DNA of 64,000 nt from Hungatella sp. (GCA_022792815.1 JAAWBS010000002.1:1-64000); one strand, 5' to 3'. Shown: positions 8,953-17,380, numbered from the stretch's first letter. The notes: a model not told the origin generated them from the letters alone. Numbers and translations are program-made.

Positions 8953-9136
8953 CTCTTTATCATTCCTTTCCTCCATTTGAAGTGCACAAATCCCATTCTG
9001 TAATTATAATACAAAGGTTTTCTGCGGGCAAGGGAAAAGTATTACAATATCCTTTAAAAAGACAGGTTTTTTTCTGATAGACAGATGAGAAAAAGCATGG
9101 TACAGTGGGGTATTGGGACTCTGGCATCCTGACACA

Positions 9137-9176
9137 GCAAAAACTGCAGGGAGAAATTCCTCTCTTCCTGCAGCTG
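9137..9176 (-). terminator. rho-independent terminator of the SRP RNA
   Basis: On the minus strand CTGCAGG and CCTGCAG (9144-9150 and 9167-9173), with inner GAGA/TCTC pairing, form a hairpin followed by TTTTTG. It lies 45-80 bases beyond the SRP RNA 3' end. Confidence 0.85.
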
Positions 9177-9220
9177 TAGATTCTGAAATATCCTGTTTTA
9201 TATTTGTTTATAAATGAATT

Positions 9221-9482
9221 CCGTGCGTCTCACTTTGTGCTGCTGCCACAGACGTTACCTGTGCAGTTAACTCAGCCCAGGCTGCCTCGCGGCACACAGA
9301 AGATTCCGCTTAGTGCTGCTGCATTCCTGCCCTGACACGGTTCACAGAGTTCTGTTGCGCAAGACCCAGACGTCATCGCCACTTACACAGGGCAGCTCTG
9401 CAGCACACAGCCCGAGGTGAGACATCACCCCTGCTGGAGCGGATTGCAGGTACAGGGCACCGCTATCTCCCCGGCTGCACGG
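9221..9482 (-). ncRNA. ffs: large signal recognition particle RNA
   Basis: About 262 bases on the minus strand. The 5' end CCGTGC pairs with the 3' end GCACGG. Next to the 5' end is the Alu-domain region, where GGGGAGATAGCGGTGCCCT and the following CTGCAATCCGCT match Firmicute SRP RNAs. In the S domain the Ffh-binding helix 8 region is recognisable as GTGAACCGTGTCAGG, then GGAATGCAGCAGCACTAAG. The RNA scaffolds Ffh for co-translational membrane targeting. Its place between tadA and dnaX is conserved in B. subtilis and relatives. It has its own promoter and terminator. Exact mature ends are inferred from the closing helix. Confidence 0.95.
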
Positions 9483-9540
9483 AAGCTTTCTGACTTGATC
9501 TTTGCCGCCAGACTTTCTATAGGCGGCCTTTGCATGTTAA

Positions 9541-9569
9541 AGTATACCTGCCGGGACAGGGTTTGTCAA
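9541..9569 (-). promoter_or_regulatory. SRP RNA promoter, overlapping the tadA stop
   Basis: Minus-strand TTGACA (9564-9569) and TATACT (9541-9546) with 17-base spacing. The -35 box overlaps the last bases of tadA. The start should be near 9533, leaving a leader of about 50 bases with a GGCCGCC/GGCGGC hairpin before the mature RNA. Confidence 0.85.
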
Positions 9570-10066
9570 GGTGAAATCGTGTTTTCCCGGTCCGCTGCCT
9601 TCCCTGCCGCCCTGGCCAGACGCAGGGCTTTGAAAAAATCCTTCAGCAGTGCAGAGCACTCCTCCCCCAAGAGCCCGGTCTCTGTCTCCACCTGATGGTT
9701 GAACCCGGGTTCATGGAGCATATCCAGCACGGAGCCGGCGCAGCCGGCCTTGGGATTCATGCAGCCCATGACCACCTTAGGGATCCGCGCCTGGACGATG
9801 GCTCCGGCACACATGGGGCAGGGCTCCAGCGTCACGTACATGGTACAGTCCTCCAGCCTCCAGTCTCCCATCTTTTTGCATGCTTTTTTGATGGCGATCA
9901 ACTCTGCGTGGGCCAGCACGTTCTTGTCCGTGATCCGCCGGTTATATCCGCGGCCGATGATCTGCCCTTCGCAGACGATGACGCAGCCGATGGGGACCTC
10001 GTTCAGGGCTTTTGCCTTCTTCGCCTGGCGGATGGCGGCTTTCATGTATCGTTCTTCTTCGGTCAT
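9566..10066 (-). CDS. tadA: tRNA adenosine(34) deaminase
   Basis: A 166-residue zinc-dependent deaminase that converts A34 of tRNA-Arg(ACG) to inosine. The zinc/catalytic signature is complete: HAE in NVLAHAELIA near residue 51, and PCPMC in LEPCPMCAGAI near residue 81. The KMGDWRLEDCTMYVTLEP stretch and the closing GLLGEECSALLKDFFKALR helix match TadA. Length is normal. It lies upstream of the SRP RNA as in many Firmicutes, and no gene overlaps its start. Confidence 0.96.
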   Translation of the reverse strand: MTEEERYMKAAIRQAKKAKALNEVPIGCVIVCEGQIIGRGYNRRITDKNVLAHAELIAIKKACKKMGDWRLEDCTMYVTLEPCPMCAGAIVQARIPKVVMGCMNPKAGCAGSVLDMLHEPGFNHQVETETGLLGEECSALLKDFFKALRLARAAGKAADRENTISP

Positions 10067-10172
10067 GGGGGCTCCTCTTTGTTAACATTCCATATTCTGC
10101 TGTCAATTATAACTCATGTTTTCAGAAAAGGAAAACTTTTTTTATCTCTGATAACCGCATAAATGTTAAAAG

Positions 10173-10860
10173 CTACCGATACCACTCCGCCTGAGCACGA
10201 TAAAGCCGGGCATAGATGCCTTCCTTTGGCTCATACATCCCACACAGCAGATTGACAAATATAGACTTGCCGGAGCCGCTGGCCCCTACAATGGCAATTT
10301 TCTCCCCCTGTTTAATGGTCAGGGAAATATCTTTCAGCGCCATTGTTATAGTCTCCATCATTCTACATGCGATTGATAACTTTGTCCTCCAACTGTTCAA
10401 AAAAAGGAGAGGATAGTATGAAAATTTCCCTCTGTTGGTCTCTGTCTCCACACCCCCGCCATACCTCTCGGCAACCACCAGCGTTCTGCATGCTTCTATG
10501 GCATTATCCAGTACATTTCAAAAAAATCGTGACTTCCGCGTCATTTAGAAAAAGGCGGATCTGTTCCGATGTGATCTCTATCCGAATGCCTGCAACGGAT
10601 GCCATAATCATCTTTTTCATCGGAAGTTTCATCTTTCCAGCCATCTTCCTAAAAAAGAAATACCATATGGTAAACAGCATGGCTCTGCAAAAGATAGTAT
10701 AGATAAGGCGATAAACAGAATATCCGGAAATGATACGAGTGACAGGCTGACTGTCTGCCAAGATCATTCCCCAAACTATTCAACCAGTCAAGGCCATTGT
10801 TAAGCATTTTGGCCGTCTCCTCAATGGGATTCCCGACGGTATACAAGAGCGTCAAAAAGG
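10173..10860 (-). pseudogene. decayed ABC transporter remnant
   Basis: Several short minus-strand frames add up to a broken transporter. The clearest piece, near 10173-10350, encodes [20 protein letters not shown] and then a Walker A (GASGSGKS). Eleven residues after it ([11 protein letters not shown]) it jumps to [14 protein letters not shown], which is the usual C-terminal tail of such ATPases. The Q-loop, signature and Walker B, well over 100 residues, are missing. Upstream frames (10504-10767 and 10649-10855) encode hydrophobic segments such as YTIFCRAMLFTIWYFFF in different phases. No single frame joins the parts. I judge it non-functional; boundaries are approximate. Confidence 0.6.
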
Positions 10861-10881
10861 GAGGCGCCTCAGGCGCCTCCC
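10854..10881 (-). terminator. rho-independent terminator of the 669-aa gene
   Basis: GGGAGGCGCCT/AGGCGCCTCCC (10859-10881) forms an 11-bp GC-rich stem, followed on the minus strand by TTTTTG. It lies 23 bases after the stop of the proline-repeat protein. Confidence 0.9.
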
Positions 10882-10903
10882 TGCTTACAGTAAAAATCTC
10901 ATT

Positions 10904-12913
10904 TTAGTTTCCCAGCCGCACATCCGTGTACCAATATCCAAATCTTCCGTCCCCTTCAGGCTGAATCTTCGACAGCACGAAATTGGGAAATCCGAACATG
11001 GATGCCATGTACTTCTCATTGCTGTAGTAATGGCCCGGCACTCCCAGAAGGTATCGGGACCGCCCTTTTTGACCGCCCAGCCGGGCAAATATGATGTAGC
11101 GATGACTGTAATATCCGTGAAGAAGAAAACTGTTGTTTCCGTATCCCCATATCTCTCTTGGAAGCAGGCCGATATCCTGGGGCTTGATCGTCAAAATCTC
11201 ACAGCCTCCGTTGTAGTCAAAAGCCTGGATTTTCGGGTATCTTTTGTAGAATTCCTGCCATATGGCCTCGATTCGGGGCTCCTCTTCCATAGGCCCCATC
11301 TTAGGTCCGGACGGCTGCTGCACTCCATGCTGCATGGTTGGGTCGGCGGGCTGCGGGATCTCCGGCTGTACTGCCGGACCGGCGGGCTGCGGATTCTCTG
11401 GCTGCACCGACGGACCGGCGGGCTGTGGAATCTCCGGCTGTACCGACGGACCGGCGGGCTGCGGGATCTCCGGCTGTACCGACGGACCGGCGGGCTGTGG
11501 AATCTCCGGCTGTACCGACGGACCGGCGGGCTGCGGGATCTCTGGCTGAGTCAGCGGGCTGAGTGGCTGCCCAATCTCCGGCCGCGAATCTCCGCGATTA
11601 CCGGATTCTCCCCTTGTCCTTGTCCGAATCTGCCCCCCAAAGGGAGACTGCTGGGCGGACCGACGCTGCAGGTCAGGCTGCCCCTGCTGAGTAAACTGCC
11701 CCTGATGGCCAAATTGAGTTTGCTGGTTCCACAGAGACTGCCTGCTCTGCTGGCTCCACCATCCTGGCAGCCCAAACAGATTCATCCGGTCAGAGCGGCT
11801 GTGTTGAGACTGGGGCTGTGATTCCGGACAGCCGGAAGCCATGTTGGCATTTGGAAATGTCTGTTTCGGTGTGAAAACCTTCAGTTCCGATGATTCGGGA
11901 TCGCTCTGTATTCTGGTATCCGGAATCAGCTCTGTACTCTCCTCGACGGTGGCCGCAGCTCCTGACTCCGCCTCGGTCCCGTCAGCCTCCTGCATCATAG
12001 ACCTTTTGGAAAACATAAGCGAATCTTCGGCAGCTCCGGTGTCACCTGCCCCTGACTTTCTGCTCTGTGCCGTGTTCTCCCCCCACGCCGGCCCCGGATT
12101 TTGCTCCGGTCCCTCGTCTGTCATAGAGCCCAGGCTCTGCACCTGCTTTACCCCCTGTACTATCCCGCCAGCCCTCCTTCCCGTTTCCTCCTCCCTGACC
12201 TTGCCCGAATCCGCCTCCGGCTCTTTAGCGGAATCCATATCGCTGTCAGATTCTTTTCCCGTATTGTCCTCGCGCTTTCCCACGATGGGCAGCACCTCCA
12301 TGGGCCTGATCTCCATGGCCCCCACCTCTGCAGGTTCCGTTCCCAATTCCGGGAGGCAATCCGTTTCCTTCGCAGGCACTGCAGACGGCGGCAACGGCTC
12401 TTCCTTCCTCCGACGTGCCTGTTCCTCCATGCGGCTCTGAGCCTCGATCTCTGCCTCCACGGCATCCGCAACCAAGCCTTCTTTAAGCTCTGGTTTGGGG
12501 TCTCTCTGCTCTATTTTCTCCGAAGTGGCTTCCTCTAAAGCCACCTCCGCCGCGTGGGCCACAGCATCCTCCCAGATGGTGGTATAACTCTGCCAGGAGT
12601 CGGACAGGTTATGGACCGTCAGGCCGTAGCACTGATCGATATTCTGTCCGGAACCTGCGATGTTTGTCACCGGCACGATAGCCCGGAATTCCCCGGCTCC
12701 GTTTCGGATGAAGACTTTCCCCACCAGAAGCTCTTTGCTTTCACTCAGCAGAAACACACCTGTATCCTGGCTACCGATGAACACATTCCTCACATTGACC
12801 TGAATCTTGCACTGGCCGTTTCGCACCTCTAATTTTGCAAAACCCACATTTTTTCCTTTTATTCCGCCTTCATAGGCATATATGTATGAAATTAATCTGC
12901 GATAATTGGACAT
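10904..12913 (-). CDS. proline-repeat protein with conserved ends (DUF6128-like)
   Basis: A 669-residue protein with folded ends and a long disordered centre. Residues 1-115 form a beta-rich domain beginning SNYRRLISYIYAYEGGIKG. Residues about 120-455 are low complexity, rich in Glu, Ser and Gln. Residues 455-535 hold 12-residue PQPAGPSVQPEI repeats. The last 125 residues are conserved-looking and aromatic (AFDYNGGCEILTI, LLHGYYSHRYI, GVPGHYYSNEKYMASMFGFP). I associate this N-domain/C-domain pair with uncharacterised Lachnospiraceae proteins (DUF6128). There is no signal peptide or membrane segment. The start is preceded by AAAGGAG. It is transcribed alone, divergent from nagB. Function unknown. 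Confidence 0.75.
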   Translation of the reverse strand: MSNYRRLISYIYAYEGGIKGKNVGFAKLEVRNGQCKIQVNVRNVFIGSQDTGVFLLSESKELLVGKVFIRNGAGEFRAIVPVTNIAGSGQNIDQCYGLTVHNLSDSWQSYTTIWEDAVAHAAEVALEEATSEKIEQRDPKPELKEGLVADAVEAEIEAQSRMEEQARRRKEEPLPPSAVPAKETDCLPELGTEPAEVGAMEIRPMEVLPIVGKREDNTGKESDSDMDSAKEPEADSGKVREEETGRRAGGIVQGVKQVQSLGSMTDEGPEQNPGPAWGENTAQSRKSGAGDTGAAEDSLMFSKRSMMQEADGTEAESGAAATVEESTELIPDTRIQSDPESSELKVFTPKQTFPNANMASGCPESQPQSQHSRSDRMNLFGLPGWWSQQSRQSLWNQQTQFGHQGQFTQQGQPDLQRRSAQQSPFGGQIRTRTRGESGNRGDSRPEIGQPLSPLTQPEIPQPAGPSVQPEIPQPAGPSVQPEIPQPAGPSVQPEIPQPAGPSVQPENPQPAGPAVQPEIPQPADPTMQHGVQQPSGPKMGPMEEEPRIEAIWQEFYKRYPKIQAFDYNGGCEILTIKPQDIGLLPREIWGYGNNSFLLHGYYSHRYIIFARLGGQKGRSRYLLGVPGHYYSNEKYMASMFGFPNFVLSKIQPEGDGRFGYWYTDVRLGN
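11344..11550 (-). repeat. 36-bp minisatellite coding PQPAGPSVQPEI
   Basis: Five to six tandem 36-base units. Two variants alternate (minus strand: ATCCCGCAGCC and ATTCCACAGCC), so the array also has a 72-base period, a sign of recent duplication of unit pairs. The outer copies are more diverged. Confidence 0.9.
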
Positions 12914-12952
12914 ATCATCACTCCTTTGCTTAATATTTTATGTAATTGCCCA

Positions 12953-12981
12953 TTGAAAGTATGACAAAAAAATGCTATCCT
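12953..12981 (+). promoter_or_regulatory. nagB promoter
   Basis: TTGAAA (12953-12958) and TATCCT (12976-12981) are spaced 17 bases apart, upstream of the nagB ribosome site GGAGGTG. A possible minus-strand promoter for the divergent 669-aa gene (TTGTCA at 12962-12967, TACATA 17 bases on) overlaps it, so the two units may compete. Confidence 0.65.
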
Positions 12982-13029
12982 AGTTAAAAGAAGTTAAAAA
13001 AATTATTTTTATTTTGTGGAGGTGTCTGT

Positions 13030-13761
13030 ATGAAACTGTATCGCGCAAAAGATTACAAAGACATGAGCAGAAAAGCTGCCAACATTATTTCCGCTCAGGT
13101 GATCATGAAGCCGGACTGCGTCCTGGGACTGGCAACCGGTTCCACGCCTATCGGGATCTATCAGCAGCTGATTGACTGGTATAACAAGGGGGATCTGGAT
13201 TTCTCAGAGACGAAATCCGTCAATTTAGATGAATACAAGGGGCTTCCCAGAGACAATGATCAGAGCTACTACTATTTTATGTACAACAATCTGTTTAAGC
13301 ATGTAAACATCAATCTGGACAATACCAATGTGCCCAACGGCATGGAGCCGGATTCCGACAAGGAATGCCAACGCTACGAGAAGGTTATCGCAGATCTGGG
13401 CGGGGTCGATCTGCAGCTGCTGGGCCTGGGCCATAACGGCCACATCGGCTTCAATGAGCCTGATGAGGCCTTCGGCACCATCACCCACTGTGTAGACTTA
13501 ACCCAGAGCACCATTGAAGCCAACAAGAGGTTCTTCGCCTCCATCGACGATGTGCCCAAGCAGGCCTACACCATGGGAATCAAGACCATCATGCAGGCTA
13601 AGAAGATCCTTCTGGTAGTCAGCGGAGCGGATAAGGCAGAGGCTCTTTACAAGACGGTGTGCGGCCCTGTCACCCCGCAGGTTCCCGGATCTATCCTCCA
13701 GCTCCACAACAACGTGGTGGTGGTTGCGGATGAGGCCGCACTGTCCAAGATCACTCTGTAA
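13030..13761 (+). CDS. nagB: glucosamine-6-phosphate deaminase
   Basis: A 243-residue NagB that isomerises and deaminates glucosamine 6-phosphate to fructose 6-phosphate plus ammonia, linking amino-sugar use to glycolysis. The phosphate-binding loop is GLATGSTPIGIYQQL (near residue 37), the active-site Asp lies in NLDEYKGL, and LGLGHNGHIGFNEP carries the catalytic Asp/His region. The length matches the short Firmicute form without the allosteric C-terminal extension. GGAGGTG precedes the start by 6 bases. Its stop overlaps the 3' end of rsmA by about 11 bases, tail to tail, and no nagA is nearby. Confidence 0.96.
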   Translation: MKLYRAKDYKDMSRKAANIISAQVIMKPDCVLGLATGSTPIGIYQQLIDWYNKGDLDFSETKSVNLDEYKGLPRDNDQSYYYFMYNNLFKHVNINLDNTNVPNGMEPDSDKECQRYEKVIADLGGVDLQLLGLGHNGHIGFNEPDEAFGTITHCVDLTQSTIEANKRFFASIDDVPKQAYTMGIKTIMQAKKILLVVSGADKAEALYKTVCGPVTPQVPGSILQLHNNVVVVADEAALSKITL

Positions 13762-14626
13762 GTCCGTCTGCCAGCATGGCAAACTGTTCCAGTGTCAGGG
13801 TCTCTCCCCGAACCGTCGGGGAAAGGCCCTGTTTTTCTATGGCCGCCGCGATAACTTCCTTGGAGAAGTCAAGCTCCGGAGAATTGCTCAGGCCGTTGAG
13901 AAGGGTCTTTCGCCTCTGATTAAAGGAGGCACGGATCAACCGGAACATCAGCATTGGATCTCTCACAGATACAGGCGGCTTCTCGTGCCGGGTCAGGCAA
14001 ATCACCGCGGAACCTACCTTGGGACGGGGGATAAAGCAGTTGGGCGGCACATTGGCGGCAATATAGGGACTTGCATAGTACTGCACGGACAGGGACAGGG
14101 CGCCGTAGTCTTTGCTTCCCGGCCGGGCCTGCATCCGCTCTGCCACTTCCTTCTGTACCATCACCGTGATATTGTCCACCGGCGCATTACTTTCAAAGAG
14201 CCCCATGATAATAGGGGTAGTGATGTAATAGGGCAGATTCGCCACCACCTTTAAGGGGCGGGACTGATGATACGTGCAGGCCAGAGCCCTGATATCCACC
14301 TTCAGGATATCATCGTTGATCACTGTGATATTGTCGTAGCCCTCCAGCGTCTCCGAGAGAATGGGGATCAGATTTTTATCGATCTCCACTGCCACCACAT
14401 GGCGGGCCCGCTCTGCCAGACACTGAGTCATGACACCGATGCCAGGACCGATCTCCAAGACGCAGTCTTCCTCGGCTATACCGGCTGCCCGGATGATCTT
14501 CTCCAGGACATGGGAATCGATGAGGAAATTCTGCCCGAATTTCTTCTGAAAGGTAAAATTATATTTTTGAATGATTTCTATGGTCTTCTGGGGAGTCTCC
14601 AATCTAAATCTCGAGGTCTGCTCCAT
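13751..14626 (-). CDS. rsmA: 16S rRNA A1518/A1519 dimethyltransferase
   Basis: About 291 residues. RsmA (KsgA) uses S-adenosylmethionine to dimethylate two adjacent adenines in the 3' hairpin of 16S rRNA late in small-subunit assembly. KKFGQNFLID is the conserved N-terminal motif, VLEIGPGIGVMTQCL the SAM loop, and NLPYYITTPII the catalytic NLPY motif. FIPRPKVGSAVI is typical of the family, and the C-terminal helical domain is complete. The ATG at 14626 follows AGAGAGGAG at good spacing and is preferred over an in-frame ATG at 14683 that would overlap tatD. It follows tatD by 17 bases, a common pairing. Confidence 0.95.
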   Translation of the reverse strand: MEQTSRFRLETPQKTIEIIQKYNFTFQKKFGQNFLIDSHVLEKIIRAAGIAEEDCVLEIGPGIGVMTQCLAERARHVVAVEIDKNLIPILSETLEGYDNITVINDDILKVDIRALACTYHQSRPLKVVANLPYYITTPIIMGLFESNAPVDNITVMVQKEVAERMQARPGSKDYGALSLSVQYYASPYIAANVPPNCFIPRPKVGSAVICLTRHEKPPVSVRDPMLMFRLIRASFNQRRKTLLNGLSNSPELDFSKEVIAAAIEKQGLSPTVRGETLTLEQFAMLADGLTE

Positions 14627-14643
14627 AAATCCGGTCTCCTCTC

Positions 14644-15414
14644 TCACTGGTCCAGGCGGTACAGGGCTCTCCCATTGTCCCATGTCACCCGAATCACTTC
14701 TTCTTCCGATACGCCCTTGATCTCACTGACTGCCTTTACCACATGAGGGAGATATAGGGAGGAGTTTCGCTTTCCCCGGAAAGGGACCGGGGAGAGGTAT
14801 GGGCAGTCAGTCTCCAGAACCATGCGGTCCATGGGCATGTACTCTGCCACCTCCTTCAGCTTCTTTGCATTCTTAAATGTCAGGACTCCGCCGATGCCCA
14901 GGTAAAATCCCATGTTCAGATATTCCCTGGCCAACTCCACTCCATAGGAAAAGCAGTGAATCACTCCGCCGATCTCATCGGCTTTCTGTTCTTTCATGAC
15001 AGTAAGGGTATCCTTGGCCGCATCACGACTGTGAATTACCACCGGAAGCCCGGCCTCCCGGGCCAGCTGCAGCTGTCGGACAAACCAGTGCTTCTGGGTC
15101 TCCCGGTCCGGCTCATCCCAATAATAGTCCAATCCGATCTCTCCGACAGCCACCACCTTGGGCTGTCTGGTCATCTCACCCAACCAGTCCATGAGGTGAT
15201 CATTCAGCTCCCCGGTCTCATTGGGATGAACTCCTATGGCCCCGTAGACGAAAGGATAACGTCTGGTCAATTCCAGGGTGTTTTTGGTAGTCTGAACGCT
15301 GGCTCCGATATTTACCACTGCTCCGATTCCCCGAGCGGGAAGACCTGCCAAAAGCATGTCTCGGTCCTCATCAAATGCTTCGTCGTCATAGTGAGCGTGA
15401 GTGTCAAAAATCAT
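14644..15414 (-). CDS. tatD: TatD-family metal-dependent hydrolase
   Basis: A 256-residue TIM-barrel deoxyribonuclease of the TatD/YabD family. Metal ligands are visible: FDTHAHYDD at the N-terminus, GEIGLDYYW (Glu ligand), PVVIHSRDA, GVIHCFSYG, and LETDCPYLSP with the catalytic Asp. These enzymes act as 3'-5' exonucleases in DNA repair and quality control. Length is normal. The start overlaps the stop of the Rpn-type nuclease gene by 4 bases, implying translational coupling, and rsmA follows closely. Confidence 0.93.
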   Translation of the reverse strand: MIFDTHAHYDDEAFDEDRDMLLAGLPARGIGAVVNIGASVQTTKNTLELTRRYPFVYGAIGVHPNETGELNDHLMDWLGEMTRQPKVVAVGEIGLDYYWDEPDRETQKHWFVRQLQLAREAGLPVVIHSRDAAKDTLTVMKEQKADEIGGVIHCFSYGVELAREYLNMGFYLGIGGVLTFKNAKKLKEVAEYMPMDRMVLETDCPYLSPVPFRGKRNSSLYLPHVVKAVSEIKGVSEEEVIRVTWDNGRALYRLDQ

Positions 15415-16412
15415 GGTGTGGCTCCTTTTCCTGTCCTCTCTCCTTCCGGCTCGTCCATTGCTTTTCTGAATTCACTGAACGCCGCTGCTTTGGCCGCAAG
15501 CTTCAGCCAGCTGCTCAATATACTGTCTTCCTTCTGCTCTCGGACTTTTACTGTAATATCTTCAGGTATATCTCCCAATTCTCCAAGCAATTCAAGGATA
15601 CTGTCTGCTCTTCCCTCTGCTTTGCCTTCCATCTTACCTTCTGCTCTTCCTTCTGCTCTTCCTTCTGCTCTTCCTTCTGCCCTTCCTTCTGCTCTTCCTT
15701 CTGCCCTTGCCTCTTCCCTTTCCAGAGTCATTTCTTCCCACATCTGCATAATCTTCACTCCTGTCTTCTCTGACTGCTTTACTTCTTTTACTCTCTTATG
15801 TATGATCTTCATTCTCTCGCTTGTGGTTGCCTGAGCCAATGCATCAGAAGATTCTGTAATGTACTCCATAAAATCCAGAAATTCCTCAGTGAATTCGCCC
15901 CGATTCTTTCCTTTTGTATTGATGAACACCCTCCATACCCCATCTCCGATCTCCAGGTCGGGACACTCTGCACATACTCCCCTAAAGGTATATCGGTACA
16001 GTCCTCTGCCAAAGACATCAAACGGTGTCACCATAATCTGACGCAGATCCCGCAAACTATTAAAGTCCACGGTTCCCGGCACCATTAAGGACACATCTAC
16101 ATGGCCCTGATAAATCCTGCTTCTCTTCTCCAGATTCTTTGTGTTCCGCTTTTGCATCTCGACCATATAGACCCTGTATCTTTCGTCTACAGCCACAGAA
16201 TCCATCCTGGCCTGCCGCAGCTCCGGAGACAGACGGAACTCATTCTCTGTCTCTGCCTTGCCCAGAAGCCTGATCTCTTCGCCCAACAATATGCTGACCG
16301 TCGCCTCGAACGCATCCTGATACTCCATGACTTCATTGAAAAGAAATTGATCAACAAGATTCATCTTGTCCAATCTGGTTTTTACTTCCTGACTTGTCAC
16401 CTTTTGTGTCAT
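15411..16412 (-). CDS. Rpn-family PD-(D/E)XK nuclease / transposase-like protein
   Basis: About 333 residues. The segment RQARMDSVAVDERYRVYMVE followed by MQKRN carries the D...ExQ core of PD-(D/E)XK nucleases of the Rpn (recombination-promoting nuclease) or PDDEXK_2 type, and RIYQGHVDVSLM is the usual helix after it. These proteins are common in gut Firmicutes and often repeated in the genome. Residues about 245-280 are a run of RAEG/KAEG tetrapeptides, likely a charged helix. The ATG at 16412 follows GAAAGGAG; an upstream ATG at 16553 would add 47 residues unlike the family. The stop overlaps tatD by 4 bases. Confidence 0.82.
   Translation of the reverse strand: MTQKVTSQEVKTRLDKMNLVDQFLFNEVMEYQDAFEATVSILLGEEIRLLGKAETENEFRLSPELRQARMDSVAVDERYRVYMVEMQKRNTKNLEKRSRIYQGHVDVSLMVPGTVDFNSLRDLRQIMVTPFDVFGRGLYRYTFRGVCAECPDLEIGDGVWRVFINTKGKNRGEFTEEFLDFMEYITESSDALAQATTSERMKIIHKRVKEVKQSEKTGVKIMQMWEEMTLEREEARAEGRAEGRAEGRAEGRAEGRAEGKMEGKAEGRADSILELLGELGDIPEDITVKVREQKEDSILSSWLKLAAKAAAFSEFRKAMDEPEGERTGKGATP
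15604..15720 (-). repeat. 12-bp tandem repeats coding AEGR
   Basis: About nine copies of a 12-base unit (GCAGAAGGAAGA or near variants on the minus strand), with two Lys/Met-containing variants. Slippage would change the number of tetrapeptides without changing frame. Confidence 0.9.
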
Positions 16413-16657
16413 ATGTTCTCCTTTCGGCAGGTAAATCACCCGGGTTCCTCTGTACCCCTGATGTTCCTGCCTTTTCCTAGTATTGTGAATTTCAAAGCAG
16501 GATTTCCTGACAGAAAGATAAGAACTTTCACAGACACAGCCTATGGCTGCCAAATGGTCTTAGCCCCCTCGGCGGGGGCTAAGCCTAAGAAATCATTTGC
16601 TTTACAGGCATTTTATCATACGATTTCCCTGTTGGCAATCCTAAATATTTCCCCCTG
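16413..16657 (-). promoter_or_regulatory. leader of the Rpn-type gene with a strong hairpin
   Basis: A 245-base gap. On the minus strand TTGCCA then TAAAAT 17 bases on (about 16608-16636) make a possible promoter. Downstream, CTTAGCCCC and GGGGGCTAAG (about 16558-16584) form a 9-10 bp hairpin with a 6-base loop and no T-run, so it would sit in the 5' untranslated leader. Its role is unknown. Confidence 0.45.
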
Positions 16658-17380
16658 TCAGCGGACTGCGAGGAGATACAAAATCAGCAGGTGGGACGGA
16701 TAGAATGCATAGAAAAACCATTTCCAATTCCTCTTTCCCCTTGTCCCGTCATACATGCGGATGGGGATCATAGCCAGAGGAGCCGTCACTTCCCACGCCA
16801 GGGCGATGGCTCCCAGGATCGTCTGCTGCCGGACCTGGCCGTGAAGCAGATACAAAAGCACTACAAAAAACACTCCGAATGCTCCGTAGTCACTTTTCAG
16901 CAAAACAGCCCCGCAGCAGCAGACCGCTACCGTGAGAGCCTGTTTCCACAGGCTTCCCTCCAGCTGAAATTTTTTAAGCCCGATCAGAGCCAAAAGTCCC
17001 AGAAAAAGGGTGACATAGACGTTCTGATAGTTCGGATAAAACCACCGGTCAAAGACTGCCAGGTCAAAGGGAATCTCCGACAAAAAAGCAAAGGCCAGAA
17101 GCCTTGCGCCGTACCTTCTTACATCTCTTGTGTGAAGAAAGCCCTCCACGATCAGATAGCAGAAGATCGGGAAAGCCAGACGTCCGATGCAGCGCATCAC
17201 CATGTCGATCTGCCGCCATCCGGCAAAATAGGCCATCGCTTCCGCCGTGCCGGTCTGGTAGGGAGAACTGCCTCTCAGAATCCGGTTCTCGATGAAAACC
17301 ACTGCCGTATGGTCTATGAGCATGGAGATAACGGCAATCATCTTTAACTGATTGCCGCTTAGACATTTTATGGATTTCAC
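16658..17380 (-). CDS. TraX-family membrane protein
   Basis: A 240-residue polytopic membrane protein with about seven to eight hydrophobic segments. It begins IKCLSGNQLKMIAVISMLID, followed by HTA. The opening (LKMIAVISMLIDHTA), the RCIGRLAFPIFCYLIVEGF segment and the closing ..FYAFYPSHLLILYL all match TraX-like proteins. The name comes from an F-plasmid pilin acetylase, but chromosomal Firmicute members are widespread and their substrate is unknown; membrane-bound acyl transfer is an inference. No conjugation genes are nearby. It appears to be a single transcription unit. Confidence 0.82.
   Translation of the reverse strand: MKSIKCLSGNQLKMIAVISMLIDHTAVVFIENRILRGSSPYQTGTAEAMAYFAGWRQIDMVMRCIGRLAFPIFCYLIVEGFLHTRDVRRYGARLLAFAFLSEIPFDLAVFDRWFYPNYQNVYVTLFLGLLALIGLKKFQLEGSLWKQALTVAVCCCGAVLLKSDYGAFGVFFVVLLYLLHGQVRQQTILGAIALAWEVTAPLAMIPIRMYDGTRGKRNWKWFFYAFYPSHLLILYLLAVR

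Noticed and set aside
11344-11550. Possible CRISPR-like array in the proline-repeat gene
   Set aside because: 36-bp units abut one another with no spacers and encode a regular peptide; a minisatellite fits fully.
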